DNA of 64,000 nt from FEN-1297 sp963834015 (GTDB lineage Bacteria > Bacteroidota > Ignavibacteria > Ignavibacteriales > Ignavibacteriaceae). Where the stretch lies: positions 62,001 to 126,000 of the forward strand of contig CAWIAG010000003.1 of NCBI GenBank assembly GCA_963834015.1. The letters run 5' to 3'. A program made the position numbers and the translations under genes. How positions within the stretch are numbered: position 1 is the stretch's first letter; each line of letters opens with the position of its first letter. The notes under the pieces are model-generated. The model had not been told where the DNA came from. It worked only from the letters and a program-made list of their open reading frames with translations, and made no database searches. Shown here piece after piece: positions 53,439-62,506 of the stretch.

Positions 53439-56285
53439 ATGAAAGTAATGCTACTTCATAATTTAGTCTTTATCCTATTTTGTTTATCTATCAATTCAAT
53501 ATTGTTTGGAAGAAATGCAAAAAGTGAGTTAAGAATAACTTATCTACGCTGCGAGTATAAAGAGAATCCTATTATTGATGTTGTAAATCCTAGGCTTAGC
53601 TGGATACTAAACTCAAATCAACGGGGACAGGTTCAAACAGCCTTTAGAATATTAGTTGCATCTTCATGGGATAAATTGACTGGGGGTAAAGCAAATTTGT
53701 GGGACACAAAAAAAGTTTTAAGTGATAAAACTTACCAGGTGGAATATAAAGGACAGCCTTTACAATCCCGCCAAATTTGTTATTGGAAAGTTATGAGCTG
53801 GGATAAAAACGGCGATCCCGGTAAATGGAGTAAACCCGCAAAATGGGAAATGGGGCTGTTAAATGATAGTGATTGGAAAGGTGAATGGATAGGATTGAAT
53901 TTGAATTTTCTTGGAAAGGGAAAAGTTTATAGTTTACCTCCGGCACCATATTTAAGAAAAGATGTTTTTATTACTAAGGAAGTAAAAAAAGCAAGGCTTT
54001 ATGTTACAGCAAAAGGATTGTACCAATTTTATATTAATGGTAAAAAAATCGGCGATGATTATTTAAAACCCGGTTGGACGGATTATGATAAACGGGTATA
54101 CTACCAAACCTATAATGTAACCGGAGAAATTAAAAAAGGGGATAATGCATTCGGAGCAATTTTATCATATGGCTGGTATGCCGGTTATGTTGGTTATGCC
54201 CTGCTTGTAAATAATCCGCAAGTGAAAAACTTTTATGGTGATGTGCCGGTTTTGATGGCCCAGGTTGAAGTGGAATATACTGATGGCAGTACAGAAAAGT
54301 TTACGACTGATGATTTATGGAAGGCTGGTTATGGCCCTGTTGTGGAATCAGATCTTCTAAATGGTGAAACTTATGACGCACGTAAAGCATTTAAAGGCTG
54401 GAATAATCCCGGGTTTAATGATTCTGAATGGAAACAGGTCGAAACGTTCAGCAATACCGGATGTAAATTAGAATGTTCTCCCGGAAATCCAATAGAAATT
54501 ACAGAGACAATAAAACCTAAATCCGTCATATTTAATAAGGGCAAGTATATATTTGACATGGGGCAAAATTTTGCCGGAGTAATTAAAATACGTGTAAAAG
54601 GTAATAAGGGCGATACACTTGTTATCAGGTACGGAGAAATGATTAACCCGGACAGCACGATACTTACTGAAAATCTTCGTCTGGCAAGAGCAACAGATAC
54701 ATACATTCTTAACGGTAATTCAGAAGGTGAAGAATGGGCACCCGACTTTACCTATCACGGTTTTAGGTTTGTGGAATTAAAGGGCTTGAGAAAGAAACCT
54801 GCGCTTAGTATGGTTACCGGCCTTGTATTGGGATCTAATACACCTGTCGCTGGTTCTTTTGAATGCAGCGATAAAATGGTTAACCGGCTATATCATAATA
54901 TCACTTGGACTCAACGCGCTAATTTTATGGATATTCCTACAGATTGTCCTCAAAGAGATGAACGCCTTGGCTGGACCGGTGATGCGCAGGTTTATGTAAG
55001 TGCTGCTGTATTCAATATGGATATTGCCGCTTTTTATTCGAAGTGGCTTGTGGATCTGAATGATTCTCAAATGCCCAACGGAGTATATCCGGTATTTGCG
55101 CCATTTGTACGGTTGCGATCTTCAGATTCTTATTCACCTGGTTGGATGGAATCAGGGATTATTTGTCCGTATGCAATTTATAAAGCTTATAACGATACAA
55201 GGATAATTGAAAAGTACTGGTCTAACTTTATAAAATTTATGAAATTCTTAGAAGTAAGAAGCAAAGGGAAATATTTCTTCAAAGAAGGTTCATTTGATGA
55301 TCTTGATCCTAAAGGTGGGTATAGCGATTGGCTTTCGATAGGGAAGAAAACTTCTCCCGATTTGCTGGCTACTATGTACTATGGCTATTGCGCCTCCCTG
55401 ATGTCTGAAATGGCTAAGGCTATAAATAATTACGATGACTCAAAATATTTTAAAGATGTGTTCGATAAAGTAAAGGATGCGTTTTTTAAACATTATGTAT
55501 CTTCGGACGGTAAATTAAAGTGTGACGAAACTGTTTATGGAGATGGCAAAGGTTATGTGGATGGAGAACGCGGTTTTACGGGGCATACTCAAACCGCGTA
55601 CGCAAATGCGATTTATATGAAAATGCTTCCGGACAGCCTTATCCCCTTAGCAGGAAAATATCTTAATCAACTCGTCGGAGAGAATAAAAATTATCTTGCT
55701 ACCGGTTTTCTGGGAGTAAAACCGTTATTGCCTGCATTATCTGCAACTGGATACGACGAAACCGCATACAAATTGCTATTGAATAAAGAATACCCTTCAT
55801 GGGGCTATGAAGTTGAAAATGGCGCAACAACCGTTTGGGAAAGATGGAACAGTTTTAGTAAAGGTATAGGCATCGGGAATGCAGGTATGAACTCTTTTAG
55901 TCATTATTCCTTTGGGTCTGTTTGTGAATGGATGTTTAAGGATATGGCCGGTATAAATACTGACGGGCCTGCTTATAAAAATATTATTATCAAGCCTGAA
56001 ATACTTGATAATAAAATCTCTTATACAAATGCTTCATTGATTACTATGAACGGTAAAATAAAATCTTCCTGGAGAGTTCAAAAAAACAAACTAATATTGA
56101 ATGTAACTATTCCTGTTAATTCAAGTGCTGTTATTTATATCCCGGCTGCCAATGAAAATTCCGTTAAAGAAGGCGGTTTAGTTATAAATAAGCTAAAGGA
56201 AGCAGAAGTTCAAAAATTTGAAAATTACTATTTGCCGGTCAAAGTTGGTTCGGGAACATATCATTTTGAATCTGAACTCAACTAG
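53439..56285 (+). CDS. GH78 alpha-L-rhamnosidase
   Basis: The 948-residue secreted enzyme follows a GAAGGA ribosome site and has a signal peptide (ending SILFG). It has the full domain set of bacterial alpha-L-rhamnosidases: an Ig-like domain (PRLSWILNSNQRGQVQTAF), a jelly-roll with AYLRKDVF-like contacts, the concanavalin-like domain (YIFDMGQNFAGVIKIRVKG), and an (alpha/alpha)6 barrel with DCPQRDERLGW (D502 to E508, probable acid) and GATTVWERWNS (probable base E801). A C-terminal sandwich follows. It removes terminal alpha-L-rhamnose from glycans. A close paralogue runs off the right edge at 62507, implying tandem duplication. Confidence 0.92.
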   Translation: MKVMLLHNLVFILFCLSINSILFGRNAKSELRITYLRCEYKENPIIDVVNPRLSWILNSNQRGQVQTAFRILVASSWDKLTGGKANLWDTKKVLSDKTYQVEYKGQPLQSRQICYWKVMSWDKNGDPGKWSKPAKWEMGLLNDSDWKGEWIGLNLNFLGKGKVYSLPPAPYLRKDVFITKEVKKARLYVTAKGLYQFYINGKKIGDDYLKPGWTDYDKRVYYQTYNVTGEIKKGDNAFGAILSYGWYAGYVGYALLVNNPQVKNFYGDVPVLMAQVEVEYTDGSTEKFTTDDLWKAGYGPVVESDLLNGETYDARKAFKGWNNPGFNDSEWKQVETFSNTGCKLECSPGNPIEITETIKPKSVIFNKGKYIFDMGQNFAGVIKIRVKGNKGDTLVIRYGEMINPDSTILTENLRLARATDTYILNGNSEGEEWAPDFTYHGFRFVELKGLRKKPALSMVTGLVLGSNTPVAGSFECSDKMVNRLYHNITWTQRANFMDIPTDCPQRDERLGWTGDAQVYVSAAVFNMDIAAFYSKWLVDLNDSQMPNGVYPVFAPFVRLRSSDSYSPGWMESGIICPYAIYKAYNDTRIIEKYWSNFIKFMKFLEVRSKGKYFFKEGSFDDLDPKGGYSDWLSIGKKTSPDLLATMYYGYCASLMSEMAKAINNYDDSKYFKDVFDKVKDAFFKHYVSSDGKLKCDETVYGDGKGYVDGERGFTGHTQTAYANAIYMKMLPDSLIPLAGKYLNQLVGENKNYLATGFLGVKPLLPALSATGYDETAYKLLLNKEYPSWGYEVENGATTVWERWNSFSKGIGIGNAGMNSFSHYSFGSVCEWMFKDMAGINTDGPAYKNIIIKPEILDNKISYTNASLITMNGKIKSSWRVQKNKLILNVTIPVNSSAVIYIPAANENSVKEGGLVINKLKEAEVQKFENYYLPVKVGSGTYHFESELN

Positions 56286-56382
56286 TGGAATAATTAATTG
56301 CCTTAAATTGACTCATCACATTATTCCTATTTAATTTATAATTTAATAATAAGAATCTCTCTAACAACTCCACAAATAGAGT

Positions 56383-56455
56383 GCAGGCCTATATTTCTTA
56401 ACTTTAACTAATGCGCTATTTATTCTAATTAGTTAATTTAAGTTATATAGCCTGC
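56383..56455. repeat. Long imperfect inverted repeat between two genes
   Basis: Arms 56383-56412 and 56428-56455 pair at about 25 of 30 positions around a 15-base centre (56413-56427). The outer ends are GCAGGCCTATAT and ATATAGCCTGC. As RNA it would fold into one long hairpin about 120 bases before the 56574 start. It has no U-run at its 3' side. It could be a transcript processing element, an attenuator, or the relic of a small palindromic mobile repeat. I did not notice another copy in the window. Confidence 0.55.
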
Positions 56456-56573
56456 TATTATATTTTATTATAAGCCAAATACATTTTTGAAAACATGTAA
56501 TTAATATCTGTATGAGATAATTTAATCATTATTTGATTTTAGCCGAATTCAATTAATTAATATTGGAGTTTCC

Positions 56574-59477
56574 ATGAACATTAAATTTATTATTATAATC
56601 AGCACATTTTTGCTCTTCTGTCAAAAAATTAATTTTTCACAGGCAATAATTCTTACAAGCGATAAGCAATTGGAAGAACTTCAGGACCCGGATAAAAAAA
56701 TTGATCTTTCAACCGGGCTTGAAAAGTATATTAGAAGTTTGCGTGAGATATGCGAAGAAGCAAAAGCACAGAATGAGAAAACATTAACAATTGCTTTTGA
56801 TGAATTTTTCAGGCAATACCGCAAGCAGGAAGGAACCGAACGTAAACTTACGCCGGATATGGATGAGTATATTGCTAAACTTAAGACTGTAAGTGATTTC
56901 GCGGCAAAGTATGGAATGGGAATCAGCTTAAGCTTATTAAGCCCGCTTGATATCGGTGGAGCATTTATTAAACAAACAGGGGAATCCGGAAGATGGCTTC
57001 GGTATTCAGTAGGCCTCCGTGAGCCGAAATCAGGAAAGTTCGATGTACAATTATGGCGGGAGCTTTACTGGACTAATAACAAAGGGAAATTTGCACTCAA
57101 ATTAATGGGAATTCGTACTTTTGCTTTTAGAGAAAAAGAAATTGCAGACGGTCAATATTCCGTTGTTCATCCTGAAGATATTCATGAGATTAAAGAAGGT
57201 GTTAAACTTGAAGAATGGCCGGACAACACTATTGTTCCAAAATGGATTCCTACAAGCATAAAAAGAGATGTGACTCTTCCAATCCGGCGGGTTCGCATCT
57301 ATAGTAATGGCAGTAAGGAATGGAAAGGTTATGACCGTGTTTTTGTAATGCTCGAATACGGGACTCCAGAAATGGATTATTTTAGTCCAAAAGCATTGCC
57401 GTTCTTAAAGAATCTGTTAAAGAAATATTCAGATGCAAAAATTAATCTCGTAAGCCTTTATTCCGATGAAATGCATATACAACAGGATTGGTATTATCAT
57501 AATCATCAGGAGAACGGCCAGTTCAGTAATAAGTATTTGACTGCAAATTTTGCAAAAACATATGCTGATAAATACGGTTCACAATACCGTGATATGGATA
57601 AGTATCTCCTTTATTTTATGTATGGCCCCAAAAGTTTTGACCGTACACCTCAGGCAGCTTTAAATTCACAGTATGTTATGGGGGAAAGCCCTGAAGATAT
57701 CTCCAGGACTGTTTTGTTCAGGGACCGGTATTATAAAATGCTGAATAACCAGGTTGTGGATTTGTTTAAGAATGCTAAAGATTATGGCGAATTACTATTT
57801 AATCATGAGCTTCTTACTGATGCACACGCTACCTGGGCGGAAAGCCCTACAATAGATTTGTGGGAAACCGGTAATTTACATAAACAGGCTTATCAGTATG
57901 AATACACTTCAAATTTTGTCTGGTCAAATTCAGTACAGCAGGCATCGGCAGCTTGTTATGATTATTTCAAATGGGGAGAATATCTGCAGCCTACGGGAAA
58001 TGATTATGCGGAATGCGGATGGGCAGATCGAAATTATTACGGTGGAGCGATGGCTGCTTCTATCGGCATTTTAAATAAATATCCGGACGCTTATGCGGCA
58101 TTCTGGGGAATGCCTGGTGAGGCTGAGAGGTGGAAATATTCTATCAACAGTGCTTTCGGAGCTGATGCAACTCCTACTGTTGATGCAATAACGGGTCATG
58201 TTCACCGCGATGTTGATGTACTTGTTCTTTATCCGATGAATTTAGTTGCTACTGAAGAGCGATTCGGAAGCTGGATGACTCAATATGCTTACTGTAATTA
58301 CATAACGGCTGAAAAACTATTAGAAATTGGAAAGATAACTCAGGATGGTAAAATAAATATTGCCGGAAGAACATTTACTACTTTAGTTACACAATTTGAA
58401 GATGTTCCTGCATCTGGATTGCTGGATTTTATGGAAAAGTTCAGTACTACCGGCGGAAAAGTAATATGGTCCGGGCCGCCGCCGCTTATTGATGGTAATG
58501 GAACTGAGTGTCTTGAAAAATGGGAAAATCTTTTTGGGGTGGACTATGCCCCTTCAATATATTTCGGGCAGATGGCTCCCGGCAAGGAAATAATTTTTGA
58601 AAATGAATTTAAGTTCGTTGCTAAACAAACTATTCTGACGGATTTTATTGTAGACCATGTATACCCGGTTAAATTACGCAGCGGCGTAGAGCTACTAGCA
58701 AAAGTTGACGGACTCTCTGTGGGAACAAAAAAGCAGTACGGAAACGGCTTAACATTTTTTATGGGATTTAGACCAAGAGATGATCAGTCTGCAAGCCTTG
58801 GTTATGAAACTAAGACACTTTTTGAAATTCTTAATGCGGCAGGCGCCTACCCTGCAACAGGAAAAATTCCGGGCGCAAACGATAATACTGAATACGTATC
58901 AAGGACCACAAATTATTTAACTACAAGATTCCCAAACGGTACTACAGTAATTGTTACTCATTACAGAACTCACCGTGAAAATTGGGCTGATGGTTTTTCA
59001 AGAGACGATTCCTCAGATGCCGCTGCTCTTGCCGAAAATCCAATGCCTTCAGATAGTATGAATTTGGTTGATTTCAAAGTCAATGGCCATATTATTGATT
59101 TTAAGGGAAGGCAAATTTGTGTGTTCAATGAAGATGCTGAGGGTAATTTGAATTCCTTTGAAGGGCTTGATTGCAGCGGAGTTAAGGTTGACGGTAAGAC
59201 TTACAATTTTAGTGATAAAGTACAAAGTATGGTATCATGGGCTCCGGCAAATGAAAATGAAATAAAAAATTATGATGCTTTAATGAAGATTTGGGTTGAA
59301 GCAAACGGGAATATTACAATACCGGTTAAGTTCAATGAAAAAACATTGAAATTTGCAAAGGTAGATTTTGAAAAATTAAGTTATATAGAAAATGTTAATT
59401 ACGAAATAAAAGGCGGTAATTTAATTTTATCGGCCAATCCTGCTCTTTCGGACAGATGGATTTATGTATGCAGATAA
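56574..59477 (+). CDS. Large secreted hydrolase-like protein, family unknown
   Basis: The 967-residue protein has a signal peptide (ending KINFSQA) and a TTGGAG ribosome site. The first ~540 residues look like a TIM-type barrel: MGISLSLLSPLDIGGAF, RVFVMLEYGTPEMDYF and SLYSDEMHIQQDWYYH, with D298 and E299 as candidate catalytic groups, then LFNHELLTDAHATWAESP. Residues ~545-760 resemble the GATase-like domain of GH42 and some rhamnosidase families (VDVLVLYPMNLVATEERFGSW, FMEKFSTTGGKVIWSGPP). A beta-rich C-terminus completes it. I do not recognise the family. Its place between a rhamnosidase and GH31 makes a glycosidase likely. Confidence 0.55.
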   Translation: MNIKFIIIISTFLLFCQKINFSQAIILTSDKQLEELQDPDKKIDLSTGLEKYIRSLREICEEAKAQNEKTLTIAFDEFFRQYRKQEGTERKLTPDMDEYIAKLKTVSDFAAKYGMGISLSLLSPLDIGGAFIKQTGESGRWLRYSVGLREPKSGKFDVQLWRELYWTNNKGKFALKLMGIRTFAFREKEIADGQYSVVHPEDIHEIKEGVKLEEWPDNTIVPKWIPTSIKRDVTLPIRRVRIYSNGSKEWKGYDRVFVMLEYGTPEMDYFSPKALPFLKNLLKKYSDAKINLVSLYSDEMHIQQDWYYHNHQENGQFSNKYLTANFAKTYADKYGSQYRDMDKYLLYFMYGPKSFDRTPQAALNSQYVMGESPEDISRTVLFRDRYYKMLNNQVVDLFKNAKDYGELLFNHELLTDAHATWAESPTIDLWETGNLHKQAYQYEYTSNFVWSNSVQQASAACYDYFKWGEYLQPTGNDYAECGWADRNYYGGAMAASIGILNKYPDAYAAFWGMPGEAERWKYSINSAFGADATPTVDAITGHVHRDVDVLVLYPMNLVATEERFGSWMTQYAYCNYITAEKLLEIGKITQDGKINIAGRTFTTLVTQFEDVPASGLLDFMEKFSTTGGKVIWSGPPPLIDGNGTECLEKWENLFGVDYAPSIYFGQMAPGKEIIFENEFKFVAKQTILTDFIVDHVYPVKLRSGVELLAKVDGLSVGTKKQYGNGLTFFMGFRPRDDQSASLGYETKTLFEILNAAGAYPATGKIPGANDNTEYVSRTTNYLTTRFPNGTTVIVTHYRTHRENWADGFSRDDSSDAAALAENPMPSDSMNLVDFKVNGHIIDFKGRQICVFNEDAEGNLNSFEGLDCSGVKVDGKTYNFSDKVQSMVSWAPANENEIKNYDALMKIWVEANGNITIPVKFNEKTLKFAKVDFEKLSYIENVNYEIKGGNLILSANPALSDRWIYVCR

Positions 59478-59611
59478 TATTAATAAATCTTATTCATAAA
59501 TAATAACTTTCTAACCTTTTTTCATATCTCATATAAACCTGTTTTTAGCACTTGAGAATTAAAAAGTCGCTAAAATTATTTTTAAAAAATAAATTATTAA
59601 TTGAGGGAACC

Positions 59612-62452
59612 ATGTACGTGCGAATCAGATTACTTTTTTTATATTTTGTTATTCTATTAGCTAATAATTCATTACTAGCTAACCCTAATATTCAGGTCAA
59701 GTCTTTTATAAAAGAAAATGACGGTGTATTATTCAAAATGGAACCGGGGCTATTGAAGCTGCAGGTTTGTTCGGATAAAATAATAAGAGTTATTTATACG
59801 CCAAAAGAAGAATTGCCAAAAGAAATGGATAGTCACGCAGTTGTAACACTGGATTGGGCAAAAGTTGATTTCAATGTAACGGATAAAAATGATGAAATTG
59901 TCGTCAGTACGGATAAAGTAAATGTAGTAGTGGATAAAAAAAGCGGGGCGGTAAATTTTTATGATAAATCCGGAAAGACTCTATTGCAGGAAGTTCCTTC
60001 AGGCGGAAAAATACTTATTCCGGAGAGAATGAAGATGGATATTCTATATGATTTTACACAGAAATTCCTCAGCCCGCCCGATGAAAAGTTTTATGGACTT
60101 GGAGGCCAGTGGCATGGGTACATGAATTTCAGAGGCCCCACAGTTGAACTTTGGCAGAATAATACGACTAAATCAAATCCGGTTGTTCATTCAAATAAAG
60201 GATATTCACTATTTTGGAATAATGCATCGGAAGGATATTTCCAGAGTGGGCCGGATTTACAGATAATTCCAACAACTCAATTTACTGTTCCTGACGGGAG
60301 TAAACCCGGTTTGCAGGGTGAGTATTTTCAGAATGAAAATTTTACGGATTTAAAGTCAACCAGGATTGATACTAATATCAACTTTGAATGGGGCTTAAAT
60401 AGTCCGGTTGATCAGGTAAATCCAAAAGCCTATGCAGTCCGTTGGTCGGGGAAACTCAAAACATCGGATAAGGACGGTTACTATATTTTTCATACTATAA
60501 GTGATTATCGTATAAGGCTCTGGGTGGACGGAAAAATGGTAATTGAAAACTGGATATTTCATCATAAATGCCACGACAGCGGGCAGATTTGGCTAAAAGG
60601 GAATACCAGTTACGATATTAAAGTAGAATATAATGCCAACCAGGAAGGCATATCATTGATGAAATTATTCTGGATTCCTCCTCAAGAACCCTCCAAAGAA
60701 GTTTCGTGGAATTTTACTCTGGGCAGTGCCGTTGACTATTACTTCATCTATGGCCTTACTATAGATGAACAGAATGAAGGCTATTGTAAAATTACCGGCG
60801 CTGCTCCTATGATGCCCAAATGGGCATACGGACTTTTTCACAGCAACGCCGTCGCAAAAAATAACAGCCTTCCCGTTCCGCAAAAAGAGATTGAAGATTA
60901 TGTAAAAGGCTACCGCGACAGGAAAATACCAGTTGATGTAATTGTTCAGGATTTTTATTATTGGCCTGAAGGTATGTGGGGTTCGCACCTTTGGCGGCCG
61001 GATACTCACCCGGATCCTAAAAGTATGATTGATTTTATTCATGAACATAACATGCATATTATGCTCACTGTGTGGCCTATATTCCAGGATCAGAATTCCA
61101 ACGGCTTAACAAATACAAATTTTACTGAAATGAATAATGCCGGAAACCTTCTTATCCTTTACGATAAGGATAAATTTTCATGGTATAATCCATGGAAAAA
61201 TGCAGCTAGAAAAATGTACTGGGAACAGATAAGACAATATCTTTATTCGCTTGGTATTGATGCCTGGTGGCTGGATTCTTCAGAAGGGCCAAATCAGCAT
61301 CTTGTTGTGAATGACTGGTGGCGTGAGACATCGATTGGTGAGACTAAGGCCTTGCAGTATGCTAATGAATACCCGCTTATGAATTCGCAGGCGGTTTATG
61401 AAGGACAGCGTAGTTCGGATCCCGACAAAAGAGTATTTATTTTAACAAGGTGTGCTTTTGCCGGGCAGCAAAGGTACGCTTCTGCGGTATGGTCCGGCGA
61501 TATCGGAGTTGATTTTTGGACGTTAAAACATCAGATACCTGAAGGTTTAAATTTTACTCTTTCGGGAATTCCTTATTGGACTACAGATATTGGCGGATTC
61601 GGCGGCGGATTTGATCACTACAAGGACTATAACGGCAGGGATCAGAATGATACCGTCTACCGGGAAACATTTATACGATGGTTCCAGTTCGGTTCTTTCT
61701 GCCCTATATTCCGTATACACGGCGCTACAGGCCATACAGCAGTTTATGAATATGGAGAAAAAGCAGAAAAAATATTAACTAAATACGATAACCTACGTTA
61801 CAGGCTTTTACCTTATATTTATTCTTTTGCCTGGAAAGTTACAGATCAGGGTTATACTATGATGCGTGCTTTAGTGATGGATTTTGAAAATGATCCTAAA
61901 GTGTCTGAAATTACTGACCAGTATATGTTTGGTCCGGATCTGTTAATTAATCCGGTCACTGAATTTCACGCAAAATCAAGAGAAGTATACCTCCCAAATG
62001 CACTATGGTATGATTTCTGGACAGGTGAAAAATATGACGGTGGTAAATCATTAACCTCGGATGCTCCTTTGGAAAAACTACCGATCTATGTACGCTCGGG
62101 ATCAATATTACCGATGGGGCCATATCTGCAATATGCTATGGAAAAACCTGCCGACCCGGTTGAACTAAGAATTTATCCAGGAGCTGACGGCAGTTTTAAT
62201 TTGTACGAAGATGATGGAATTACTTACAATTATACAAAAGGAGAGCATAGCATTATTCCATTCAGATGGGATGATAAAAACAAAACATTAATAATTGATA
62301 AACGTGTGGGTGAATACCAGGGTATGCAGAATGAACGGACATTTCAAATTGTAATCGTTGATCACAATCACGGCCTTGGTTATGAACCGGAGAATAATCC
62401 CGCAAAGATTATTAAATATTCCGGTGATCAATTAAAAGTATCATTTAAATAA
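59612..62452 (+). CDS. Secreted GH31 glycosidase with a PA14 insert
   Basis: I start at the ATG at 59612 because GAGGGA precedes it and a signal peptide (MYVRIRLLFLYFVILL to LLA) follows; a TTG at 59552 would add 20 residues. The 946-residue enzyme has the N-terminal GH31 sandwich, a PA14 domain inserted at about 230-370 (LQGEYFQNENFTDLKS, SDYRIRLWVDGKMVIENW), and then the barrel. The nucleophile is D555 in AWWLDSSEGP, and the acid/base is D630 in WSGDIGVDFWTLK. The layout is that of alpha-xylosidases or alpha-glucosidases of glycan-degrading bacteria. PA14 probably binds sugar. It lies between the unassigned protein and the last rhamnosidase. Confidence 0.88.
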   Translation: MYVRIRLLFLYFVILLANNSLLANPNIQVKSFIKENDGVLFKMEPGLLKLQVCSDKIIRVIYTPKEELPKEMDSHAVVTLDWAKVDFNVTDKNDEIVVSTDKVNVVVDKKSGAVNFYDKSGKTLLQEVPSGGKILIPERMKMDILYDFTQKFLSPPDEKFYGLGGQWHGYMNFRGPTVELWQNNTTKSNPVVHSNKGYSLFWNNASEGYFQSGPDLQIIPTTQFTVPDGSKPGLQGEYFQNENFTDLKSTRIDTNINFEWGLNSPVDQVNPKAYAVRWSGKLKTSDKDGYYIFHTISDYRIRLWVDGKMVIENWIFHHKCHDSGQIWLKGNTSYDIKVEYNANQEGISLMKLFWIPPQEPSKEVSWNFTLGSAVDYYFIYGLTIDEQNEGYCKITGAAPMMPKWAYGLFHSNAVAKNNSLPVPQKEIEDYVKGYRDRKIPVDVIVQDFYYWPEGMWGSHLWRPDTHPDPKSMIDFIHEHNMHIMLTVWPIFQDQNSNGLTNTNFTEMNNAGNLLILYDKDKFSWYNPWKNAARKMYWEQIRQYLYSLGIDAWWLDSSEGPNQHLVVNDWWRETSIGETKALQYANEYPLMNSQAVYEGQRSSDPDKRVFILTRCAFAGQQRYASAVWSGDIGVDFWTLKHQIPEGLNFTLSGIPYWTTDIGGFGGGFDHYKDYNGRDQNDTVYRETFIRWFQFGSFCPIFRIHGATGHTAVYEYGEKAEKILTKYDNLRYRLLPYIYSFAWKVTDQGYTMMRALVMDFENDPKVSEITDQYMFGPDLLINPVTEFHAKSREVYLPNALWYDFWTGEKYDGGKSLTSDAPLEKLPIYVRSGSILPMGPYLQYAMEKPADPVELRIYPGADGSFNLYEDDGITYNYTKGEHSIIPFRWDDKNKTLIIDKRVGEYQGMQNERTFQIVIVDHNHGLGYEPENNPAKIIKYSGDQLKVSFK

Positions 62453-62506
62453 AGCAAAATACAATTGTTAATTATAATAATAACATAGTTTTTTTCAGGA
62501 TTTAAA

